Assembly (NCBI GenBank): GCA_014526335.1 | Contig: JACTAT010000039.1 | Location: 7,694,377 to 7,758,376, forward strand | Direction of reading: 5' to 3' | Length of the DNA stretch: 64,000 nt | Source: Chrysaora quinquecirrha | Lineage: Eukaryota; Cnidaria; Scyphozoa; Semaeostomeae; Pelagiidae | Part shown: positions 35,605 to 45,148 of the stretch, piece by piece | How the letters are laid out: every line of letters starts with the position of its first letter | How positions within the stretch are numbered: position 1 is the first letter of the stretch | The notes under the pieces: generated by a model | Databases searched by the model: none | Told to the model about the DNA's origin: nothing | What the model saw: only the letters and a program-made list of their open reading frames with translations | Program-made: the position numbers and the translations under genes

Positions 35605-35842
35605 CGTGTTACTCACGTGTTACCCACGAGTTACTAACGTGTTACTAGGAAGAGCAATATGCCTTTCAGTAAAATTTGACGTGTTACCACGAGTTACTGC
35701 TAAAAAATAAAAGATATAAAGAAGCAATAATTTTTTCTATATTTAGAGAGTAACTCGTGGTAACACGTCAGATCGCACTGAAAAGCATATTGGTGTTCAC
35801 AGTAACACGTTAGTAACTCGTGAGTAACACGTGGGTAACACG
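35605..35842. mobile_element. Palindromic MITE of GTTAC / CACGTGTTAC words
   Basis: The left arm reads CGTGTTACTCACGTGTTACC, CACGAGTTACTAACGTGTTAC.. and TGACGTGTTACCACGAGTTAC. The right arm mirrors it (GAGTAACTCGTGGTAACACG, AGTAACACGTTAGTAACTCG, GTAACACGTGGGTAACACG). Arms of roughly 100 bp surround an AT-rich loop of about 50 bp. It carries repeated CACGTG/ACGTGT words but no coding frame. Confidence 0.8.
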
Positions 35843-36213
35843 ACGAAAACGAAAAATGTGGAATTGCACCCTCATCTCAGAAATCTGATAAATTATTACA
35901 GAGTTATATAATTATATACACTAATGATGATTACATATGATGATTTTATTACACAAGAGAGAACGATCTTCCGAAAGTGGTTATGAAACATTTTCCGAAT
36001 TGTTTTAAAAAATTCCTAACTGTCACTTTGGCCCTGGACGTCCCTGCAAAACGTCCCCACCCACCCAAATTGGTATGCAGAAATGGTCAACCAAATTGTA
36101 AAACCCATTAATCTGTTGAGCTCATAGCTTTTCCATGTCATTTACGAAATAGAGAGCAGTCTTCACTTCAGATTATCCTGACTCCAAATTACAAGTCTTT
36201 CATTCTTCTAAGA

Positions 36214-36444
36214 CAATCCTTCACAAAATATACTGAGACTCAAGTCAATTTTTGCGAACTGTATATTTTTTTGGCAGTTATTCCGATTTTGTGTCTCCCC
36301 ACCCCCCTCCAAGCAATGTTGTTGTTAGGAGAAGCATTGAACCGCAAAATTTCAACTTGATTACCAACAACATTGCTCTGTAGGGGGAAGGGGGCCATTT
36401 TCTCATAATCTGATGACAAGTCTCATAATTTTTGTGAAGGATTG
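36214..36444. mobile_element. MITE with CAATCCTTCACAAAA ends (copy 2)
   Basis: 231 bp copy of 33423-33653 with TA at its right flank (36445-36446). It marks the right edge of the duplicated block. Confidence 0.85.
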
Positions 36445-36537
36445 TAGGTTACCCTGCAATTTTACCAACGAAGCTGTTGAAAATTCATAATCATATAGCA
36501 ATACATTACAGAACTAAGGACGAAGCCTAACAGCTGA

Positions 36538-37189
36538 CAGGGCCGTCGCTAGGACTCAACGACTGGGGGGGGGTGTAGCTCGGTATTTTGCCGACAAAAT
36601 GGGCGTGGCTTTTTAGAGATGGGTGTGGCTTGGCTGTTGCTCTTTCCTTGGCGAATTTCTTTTTGTTTCCCATGCTTTGCACACAACCGTCAGACCAGGA
36701 ATATTATGCTTGAATCATAGAACATCACATAGAAATGGTGTACACACATGCAAGAGGGGTCCGGGGGCATGCTCCCCCGGAAAAACTTTAAAATTTCAAC
36801 TCTAAAATGCCGTGAAACACCAGCTTTTCAGCTGTTGAACAACAAAATTGTAATCATTTGCCAGTTTGATTCTTGTATACACTGTTTAATTTGAGACTAA
36901 TTTGATAATGCACTCTAGAGCGTTTTACAGTTTGAAATAGGACTAAACCTCTAATTTTACAAATAGGCAGTCTGATAGCAGCTGTGGAAAGTGGATGCTA
37001 GTATTCGTCGGCAAGCTATGTGCTGAACGCTTTCCCGACATTTGCCGACACGTTTATTTTGTTTCTTTTGATTTGCATCATTTCTCGCCCTTAGTTACTA
37101 TTGCCGAAAAATTCCGTTCTTCTCAAATTTGCCGACGGACAACTTGCCTGGGGGTGTCACACCCCACACCCCCCGTAGCTACGGCTCTG
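36538..37189. mobile_element. hAT-type non-autonomous element, 652 bp
   Basis: Perfect 8-bp target duplication ACAGCTGA at 36530-36537 and 37190-37197. Ends CAGGGCCGTCGCTAGGAC and the inverse of CCGTAGCTACGGCTCTG. Eight-base duplications with CAGRG..CG ends are diagnostic of hAT elements. The interior carries the GGGGTCCGGGGGCATGCTCC stretch often seen in such elements and no transposase frame. Confidence 0.9.
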
Positions 37190-37801
37190 ACAGCTGACGC
37201 AATTGGGATTCTGCAGCCATATCATTGCAATGCTGAAATGTGTTGCTCGTGCTAACAAGACAGCTGAGAAGTTATGACAAGTACGCGCACAAACAAATTT
37301 TGACAATAATTATTGTGCATCAACTTCAGGTTTGACTTGGCTTTTGGAAACAGGGTGTTTTTATATTTTGTACTTGATGGGGACGATAAAAATACGATAT
37401 CCAACTTTGGTTGTATTTTGATTGTTTTATGTTAGCCAGCCAATAAGATCTTTAATAACCAACTTGATTGCAATCAGTGAAAACAAAAGCAAATCTATAC
37501 ATAGTAAGAAAATGTTCTTCTAACAAGAGTACATTGTCTGCATCAAGTATTTGGTGTTAACGGACACAGGAAATACCGCGAAAAATTACATGGATTTCTA
37601 TACTGTACAAAGAAACTGTCTATACATTAATATTTCCTCAAAGCAACTGATGTACCAGTGACATAACGCTTTATATAAGAAAAAATTACTTTTCATTTAT
37701 CCAAAGTTGAAAAGTCCAAAAAGTTATGCTGCTCGAAGCAAACAAAATCGCTACAAAAACGCCAACTTGCGAAAGGAATAGTTCAGTCTTGACCACTGTG
37801 A
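37190..37801. other. Intergenic / 3' flank, no gene seen
   Basis: AT-rich, just beyond the stop codon of the helicase gene on the minus strand. No supported frame or RNA. Confidence 0.5.
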
Positions 37802-40800
37802 CTACTCCACGTCCATTTCGTGCATTTCGTAGCAATCAGGGTAGATAATTATAAGTTTACAGAACGTTCTTGTTATCCCAACGTACATCATCTGAATATT
37901 CTTATCGCTCCAAGGATCTGATTGCAAAAGGAGGATTACCACTTTTGATTCTAATCCTTTGAATTTGTGGACAGTGCTGATGGTAATTCCGCTTTTTTCT
38001 TGATTTGGCCAGCCTTGGGTATATGCCTCAACCATATTTTCAGCATTAAATTTTTTCAGCAGCAATGCACGCAGGTCTACACAGGCATACGTATCAAGCG
38101 ATTTGAAAAACAGGTCTTCCCTCTTCCCATCGTTTAGTAAAATTGTGACATCTCCAGGTGCAAAAGAAGTCGCTGCACCAGGTTCTTGGATTTCTCTTAG
38201 ATCTGTAGCAACCTCTGCAATTTTACTATGCAATACATCCATGGTTTCAGGACCAAACTGTAGAAAATCCTGTGACTGTACAGGAATCCAATCAACAACT
38301 GGACCTTGAATTCTGTGCTTGACTTTTATGGGCTTCTCTGAACTGTAGAAAAACTTCGAGACTTCAAACACATTAATTGTGTTACGAATTACATACTTTA
38401 GCGTATAGGCCTTTGTTAGGTCTATAGGATTCCCACCAGCAAACGTCCTCTGATTGGAATCATAAAATACCCACAGGTAACCACCATTATGAAGAAGTCC
38501 CACGACTTCTTCCCAATTCCATGCATTGAGATCTTGTGCCTCATCTACAAATATGCTTTCGTAACTTCCTCTCCAATTACAATTACTCTTTCGAAGAATG
38601 TGACATGCTTTATTTACACGTGCATAGGTAGACTGAAAAAGAAGGGTATACAGCTTTCGAGAATGGTTTTCCACTAAACCTCCTCTTGAGCTTAATCCTT
38701 TATTTTCTACTCTTCATATGTCACTCAAATTCTCAAATTTAATAGAGTTTAGTCTTTGAGTTGTAAAAAACTTCAAAATTGCGTTAAATAGCGGAAGCCA
38801 GGTACGTAGGTCGTACTTCCAAGAGATTATGTAATAGGATAAAGCAGATGTCCCTAATAATATTCGTCTGCACAATTTTCGGCAAAGACAGCAACCACCC
38901 CATGGGTCCAAACAACAGCCTAGTCTCAAATATGATTCGACCATACACCACCTACTCGATAACTTAATTTGTGTAGAAAATTACAGCGAGGATTGTTTCA
39001 AAATCATTGGCAAAGCAAAGATCTTTGTTTCACTTAGGGGTCTTGGAATCTGTCTACATCAAAACCAAAAGGCCGGTTCTGTGTAGACAGAAAGAGTTCG
39101 TTTTCTCACTTTGACTCTTCAAATGATGCTATTGGTCTTCTCGCTGTATCCTACCAGCTGATTTGTGTTTAAAACAAAATGCCGATTCAGATTCTCTTTC
39201 CGATTGGTGCATTTCAAGCCGCATCTGGGAATAAATTCCGTTTCGTTCCGTTTCTGACGTTCGTACTCTTAGGAGTGTCAGACGATAAAAGCTTTAAGTA
39301 TGCCCGAAAATGTTTCCGCTTTTTATCGCAATTTTAATAGGTTTTGGCATTCATATAAGAAAACAAGCAAAAAAATTGGTCTGGGGGGCTCTAACCTTCA
39401 CTCTAATAACATTTGCTTCAAAGCACAAAAGATTTAATACTACTTCTCGAATTCTACTCATCTGATTGGTTTCACAAGTTGCGTTAACTAATCCCAATTT
39501 CCTTCAAATTTCTTTTGACCTTCTAAGATTTATCCCGTCTTTACCTTGAACATCTTTTCAATTTCTTACCTTTGGCATCTTTGTAACCTCTTACCATTGC
39601 TTGCTATTCACCGTATATTCGACTACACTTTCCAGTAGTCATCTGCAGCGTGACGATTTACAATAACGGTTCAACTTAATGTTTAAGCTTCTGGTCACCC
39701 TTTTCGTTACTAGGTTGTATGCCTGATTGGATATATTTAGAAAAGGTCATTGTTATGAAATAATTTCCGTGAAAATTTCACATTCGTCTTTTGCTGTTGG
39801 CTGTTGGTCTTATTGCAGCGGGTTTAAGTCATACCAATGGCTACTTTTTCTAAATATCGAGTTGGGAGTTTCAATAACTCGAACCAATTTCCTTGGTCCC
39901 TTGAAGCTTTGAGTTGTCGAAAGTTATCAGCACGGGTATTTTATAGCCAGAGAAGGCAAATCAATATTGCAGTCTATTTGGAATAGGAAACTCAACGAGT
40001 CCAAGGCACATTGGTCTTAAAGAAATGCTAGTTGGTATTTCTGCATTAATTTTTCTAAAGATTGAACCATACCTCATTGCGATTGAAAGGCCCCCCAACA
40101 ATATCTTTAGTTAACTTGTCAAAAGTACAAATGTCCACATTCTTGCAGTCCCGCAGGCGGTTCCTACAATAAAGGGAAAAAGAAAAATGCATTTAGAGTC
40201 TTTGAATCCCCCCCTCATTATTTTTATAATTGCGTATTGTTGCTGAAGTTCGTTAAGCGATTTGGTTGCTTGATCCCAGTCCTGGCATATCAGAGAATTT
40301 TCCCGAGTTAAAATATATATATGGAAGATGGCATATTTTAAAATGCGGCTGAAACAAGCAAATTTTGTTTGCGAATAAATTTTATCTTCAAATTCTGGAG
40401 TATTTTATTTACAACTTGATATAGTTGCAGATCATCAATATAGTTGCTTGTGTTCTCTGCGGAGCCTGAAATTGTGAACTACTTCATAGAATGCTGCGCT
40501 TGAATTGAATTTTTGTTTTGAAGGTATTTTGCATACCATCTTTTCTGGACATAATATCTCTGGTAATGGCAATTGCAATAGGTGGTAAAAACACTTGTTG
40601 CTCAGTAAAACAACTCGAAACATTCTGCAGATAAAAGTTAAGTCCCTTTCCTTCACCATCATGAAGAAAAATGCAATTTTCTTACCATTTTAAATGCAGA
40701 CTGAGTGCTCTAGTAAAGCAAAGGACCAACTTTCTCTGATCCTCCAATTCTTTGCTCATAACCTTGCTGATCAATACTTCTGTTTTTCCAGATCCTGCAG

Positions 40801-41422
40801 GACCAGCAATCACTTGATGACAAGGGCACCCGTCAACAGCTTCTGCCTGCTCTGAGGTAAGTTGAATGAACTGCTCAGTGATCCCATCATAGCTCCTCTT
40901 GTTGACAAAAACAGGGAATAAAGCACAGAGGGTTTTATCATATATTTCAATTAGTTCTTCTCTTTTATTCTCTAAATCTTTGAATGTGCTATCCAACCAC
41001 TGAAGGAACGATTGCGAATCGCGAACGTTCTCCCTACAGCAGTAGCCATCAATATTCTGCTCTGAAATGTTGGGCATCACAAACCCAAATCTTGGTCTGT
41101 GCAGAAGCTTCTTCCTTAACAGCTTAGATTTCTGTAGCTTGATGTAAAGACCATCTACTTTTCTTCTTATGTTCGACTCTGCTTCTCCTTTTCGCCTAGA
41201 AACTATCTTATCCCAGGCTTTGACTTCTAAAACTATAACACCTTTGTGCATATGTATCAGCACAAAGTCGATTTCCCCTGCTCGACTCTCGTAAGAAAAC
41301 AAAGTCACCATTGGCTGCTTCTTTATACCACTAAGTACATCATAAACCAACCTCTCACCATAGTGCCCTTTTTGGTTCCCTGCATTACTATAATTCTCCA
41401 CATCAAAGCTCGGATATATCAA
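37802..41422 (-). CDS. NERD nuclease-superfamily I helicase protein (spliced, partly resolved)
   Basis: The 5'-most visible exon (about 41420-40685) has a NERD domain: GHYGERLVYDVL, AGEIDFVLIHMHKGVIVLEVKA. It runs into helicase motif Q/I: TSEQAEAVDG, then GPAGSGKTEVLI (Walker A) and VLCFTRALS. An exon at 40074-40163 (NRLRDCKNVDICTFDKLTKD) and a probable one near 40548-40625 follow. The 3' exon (about 38651-37802) has FVDEAQDLNAWNWEE (Walker B DEAQD), YLWVFYDSNQ (motif III), TISTVHKFKGLESKVVIL (motif V) and MMYVGITRTFCKLIII (motif VI). Together these are the UvrD/Rep-type core. NERD is a PD-(D/E)XK-like nuclease fold; its D and ExK are present as EIDF and EVKA. Proteins of this design process nucleic acids; the metazoan role is not established. 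The start exon lies beyond 41422. The linker between motifs Ia and II is not resolved, and joining 40685 to 40625 gave an unclear phase. Confidence 0.7.
38714..40073. other. Intronic region of the helicase gene, unresolved
   Basis: Between exon 40074-40163 and the DEAQD exon the protein should supply roughly 50-100 residues. The open frame at 38714-38944 is Cys-rich and does not resemble the family. I see no convincing exon here. Confidence 0.4.
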
Positions 41423-41429
41423 AGTCTCT

Positions 41430-42270
41430 GTATATCGATCTACAAAGAGAAAGATACATTTCGGAATATACGTTTCACCAATGTAAGGACTTTAAGTCCT
41501 GAGTTCTAAACCTAAGCACTCACATTTGAACTGTTTAGGTGAATCTCAACCCCTAACCCTTTTCCTCCTTTAGGTTTCTATCACATGTAAATTAAAGTCA
41601 AAATACAAGTTGTGCAATTCTCATTGAATTTGATTGCCTAAAATTTTCTAAACGGAAAATTGTGCAGACGAAATGTCATTTCATGACATCAAAACCTTCA
41701 CAATGAAATTTCTGATTTGATTTTGTAAACTTTTTGGGAATTAGTACAGTTCTCCACAACAATAACTGACAGTAGATAAATTCTCGAAGATGGTCTCACG
41801 TGTATCTTGCTTTTACTCTCGTTATATAGAAGGCTCTCTTGCAAATTTGGGGGGAAAACAGCTGGATTCATATGCAAAGCCAAGTGTTTATTTTGGAAGA
41901 AATCTAAAATATTTATACTATTCACACTGCCTTTAACAACTGCATCAGCGCTCCTTTAGCAAGCTAAAACGTATCAAAAAATTTATGCGAAGTACAATGA
42001 CTGAAGAACAACTGACAGATCTTGCACTATTGAGCATCAACGCGACATTGAATGAGCCATAAATTTTGGTGATATAATAAATGGCTTTGTGATGATGAGT
42101 ATTTTGTCTTTATTCTCATAAACCATTATATGCGCCTGTTTCCATAAATATAATGTCTACCTTGTTTTTCCGGAGCCTGGAGACTTTGACCATATAGCCA
42201 GAAAAACTGGATTAATCACAAAAATTGTTATGCAAGTGTGCAAACAATTGATGCTGGAGAAGAAAGCAAG
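41430..42270. other. Intergenic / upstream of helicase gene, no gene seen
   Basis: AT-rich. Must hold, or lead to, the missing 5' exon of the helicase gene, since an acceptor-like TTTGTAG lies near 41440. Confidence 0.4.
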
Positions 42271-42274
42271 GGAC

Positions 42275-42530
42275 TTTTTACGCCCAACTAAGTGAACTCA
42301 TTTCTTTAGTACCATCCAGGGGCAAACTTGTGATTCTTGGTGATTTTAATGCCAATGTTGGCACACGCCATAATGTTTGGGGAGGCGTAATCGAAAAGAA
42401 TGGAATCGGAAATGCTAACTCCAGCAGTGACATGCTGCTGTGTGCAGAACACCACCTTCTGATCACCAACAGTCTTTAAACAGGAATTCGATCAAGGTGT
42501 CATGCAGCACCCAAGACCTCGCTTCGCCAA
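42275..42530 (+). pseudogene. LINE endonuclease (EEP family) fragment
   Basis: The frame starting at about 42275 reads FYAQLSELISLVPSRGKLVI then LGDFNANVGTRHNVWGGVIE, KNGIGNANSSSDMLLCAEHH and LLITNSL, then a stop at 42478. Traces of HPRPRFAKHL follow in another frame. GDFNA and LLITN..HPRS are hallmark motifs of the endonuclease/exonuclease/phosphatase domain of non-LTR retrotransposons. The domain's N-terminus and His end are missing, so it is dead on arrival. Confidence 0.75.
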
Positions 42531-42534
42531 ACAT

Positions 42535-43830
42535 TTGTCTATATCACATACCCAATATGTCTCGTATTGGTGACCAGTACAAGTGGTCTTGGGAGAATTT
42601 GGTGGTATTTCGTTTAATGGATTCATATACTACTTCTTTTCTTGGTTCCCTTTGTTGTAGATCCATCTGCCAGGCAGTCTGACATTCCATTTTTCCGCAT
42701 GTCTTTCTTGCAAAGTCTTTTCTGTACAAGTAGTGGAACATGGTTCCCCCTGGTGTTAGCTGCGTAGCTCTGCATTGGGTCAATCTTTAGGAGGCCAGAA
42801 GGTTGTTCAGCACCTGGTCCTTGTCAACTCCTTCATGGAAGGCTGCCTTCATTGCTTTAACAAGAGGCTTCATGAAGGTCTAAGCCGGGTTTCTTTGTGG
42901 AAGGTAGGTAGAGTGCCATTGTTGGCTTGATGACGTCTTGGAGTGCCCAAATGAGTGTAGATCTGGTGAAGGGTCTTGAGAAAAGGCTTGGCTGCTGTTA
43001 ATGAGACAATTTCACTGCTGGAAAGCGTGAATAATTGTCTAGAACAACCGATGTGTGCTTGCTGTCCAGCATTGGTCCAAAGAGGTTCAGAAACACTTGT
43101 TCCCATGGTCCCTGTGGAAGATGTTGAGGAGTTATGGGCTTTTTGGTGGTCTTTTAGCAAAGACTTGACATGTTGTGCATGTTTCCACCTGGTATGGCAT
43201 TGGAGACGGTCCATGCTGGGACGCCCTCCTTGGTGTGCTTTGGTCACAGCAACTGACCAGAGGCTTAGGGAGAGTATGACTCGATCTCCTTGCAGGATAA
43301 ATCCTTCATCCGATATTGTGAGCTCTGGTAGGAGGTGACGGAATGGTTTAAGCAGTGTGTTGGATGGAGGAATATATCCATGATGAATACATGCGGTTAA
43401 ATATTGCAGCTGTGGGTCTTTGTTGGTTTCAGCAATGACCCGGTCCATTGATTGCTTCCATGTATGGTGCAAATTACAAGAACCACGCCATCTTTTTCAG
43501 CCCCCTGCTTCATATTGCCACACAGCTGGTGCGTTTTGACGAAGCGCAGCATGTTGGGACAAGTAGTCTGCAAGGTTGATTTTGCCTACTTTCCAGGTTA
43601 CTTTGAAAGTAAGGTCCTGGTGGCGCATTTTGATGCGATCTGTGCAGACTGAGTGTCCTTTGTCTTTGGTATGGTTGCTTCCTGGAGGGCTTGTACTTTC
43701 TGAGGGTCTGGTTTGATGCCATGAGGGGTGACCTTGATTCCCGAGATGGCTATTCAATCAGTGGCAAAGATGCATTTCTTAGGGTGCAGGGTTAAGCCTG
43801 TAGTTGCAATTATTCTGAAGATGAAACTGA
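42535..43830 (-). pseudogene. Ty3/Gypsy pol relic (RT end, RNase H end, integrase)
   Basis: Read from 43830 downward in several frames: GLTLHPKKCIFATD and GIKPDPQKVQALQEATIP (RT thumb); TFKVTWKVGKINLADYLSQH (end of RNase H, the P-G-K-N-ADYLSRH pattern); LTISDEGFILQGDRVILSLSL and AHQGGRPSMDRL (integrase zinc domain with L..E.....G.ILRG.RIV..L and AH.GH.G pattern); YTHLGTPRRHQANNGTLPTF (integrase core, D-NG degraded); and ARKTCGKMECQTAWQMDLQQ (integrase C-terminal side). Many stops and shifts, no LTRs identified, so an old fragment. It lies beside the LINE fragment in opposite orientation. Confidence 0.7.
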
Positions 43831-44091
43831 ATTACTCCAAATCTTGATTTCAAGTGGAAGGGAATTGGCCTTGCTGGTTTGGCGGTTGGCTTAACCGATT
43901 AACATATGTGCAACTTTACAGTAGTTCTTTAGTGACCCTTCCCTTATTTTCTATATTCCTATTTTCATGTTTATGGAGACTTTTCCAATTGCTGTTTACA
44001 CAGTTGTCGTTTTAGAAATGGTTATAATATTTTCAGCCATTAAAATATGGGTGGGCCACAAGAAACCACCTTAATACATCGCTGTTAGAGT

Positions 44092-44323
44092 TGATAGAAT
44101 TTAGTGGTGAGAAAACAAGAACTGAGACAAGAAACACATCAAGCTTTAAACAACAAGATCTCAGAACAACTAAAAAACAGAATAGAATTAACTAACACGA
44201 AAAACGTGCTCACAGCGTGGCTCTCAGCGGAAGTAATTAGTATGTTAATTATGCAGAACTAAATGTCAATCAATGAAGCATGAGTCATAATAATAATAAT
44301 GATTGATACTATTTTTCCTGACA
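44092..44323 (-). repeat. Copia 3' LTR
   Basis: 232 bp, starts TGTCAGGAAAAATAG and ends TTCTATCA on the minus strand. Confidence 0.95.
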
Positions 44324-44384
44324 CTCCCACTTGACGAATGTTCCATTGATAAGTCCAAATCAATAACAAATTAAAAAAAATATT

Positions 44385-45060
44385 TCAAAAGTCAACTCCC
44401 ATCTTGGAACGCAATTCTTCAAATTTTGGTTTTGCAAGTCCTTTTGTCAATATGTCAGCAATTTGAATATCTGTAGAACAATAATCAAGTTTAACATCTT
44501 TCTTTTCATTAGGGTTTGACATGAACTGCGATAAAATCCCTGCTGCTCCAGAAAGATCAGGTCGAGTTGAAGTGGTGGCATACGTAAGACAGTCTGTTAA
44601 AAGGCTTTCCATTTTTTGGCATCTTAACTTATCTTTTCCCAGCCTCTATTGGTGTAGATACTGGCCTGCAATTTTCCATCTAAAATCTTTTCAAGATTCC
44701 TTACAAGAACTTTGTTTGTTTGAAGGAGAGTGTTTTGGTTTCTCTGCCTCTTTAAAAAGACATACCAAAAATATAATGAAGTTCTTCTTGATCAACGATT
44801 TCAAATCTTTGATTTGATGCTTTCTTTTCATTATTCTGCATGTTCATGTGGTTGGAAACAAGAATAATATCATCTTCATACAGTACCAAAATGCCAAAGT
44901 TGATTTCACCATTGCTTGTTTTAACTGACTTGATATTAAAGACATTGATCAGCATTGGTACATTTGATTTTAGAAAAGAATCAATAGCAGCATTCCAGCA
45001 GCGTGCAGCCTGCTTAAGAACAGAGATGCTTTTCTTCACTTGAAATACATGATTTTCCCG
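44385..45060 (-). pseudogene. Copia RT and RNase H remnants
   Basis: 44752-45039 keeps SVLKQAARCWNAAIDSFL and LVLYEDDIILVSN (the YVDD box as YEDD) through IVDQEELHYIFGMSF. 44385-44612 keeps LTYATTSTRPDLSGAAGILSQFM then jumps to KKDVKLDYCSTDIQIADILT, so the central RNase H catalytic region is deleted. Between them, 44612-44752 retains only traces. Polymerase activity is impossible from this copy. Confidence 0.85.
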
Positions 45061-45148
45061 TTCACAATCAACACATCACTAGGTTGCTTCATATAGATTT
45101 CAGTGTTCACCTTTTAGAGGTGTGGTTTTTGCATCCATTTGATAATTA

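Larger units (their letters stand above)
33654..36213. repeat. Direct tandem duplication, units 33654-34879 and 34883-36213
   Basis: The two units start TCTGAATTTTAAAAAATTTG and end CATTCTTCTAAGA, and match throughout with few substitutions. Unit 2 is about 105 bp longer because unit 1 lacks the right part of an internal palindrome. Between them lies only CTG (34880-34882). Neither unit has a supported gene. Confidence 0.9.

Noticed and set aside
42870..43472. 200-codon frame as an intact gene
   Set aside because: It is an in-frame stretch of a degraded Gypsy integrase with the catalytic motifs ruined; merged into the relic.
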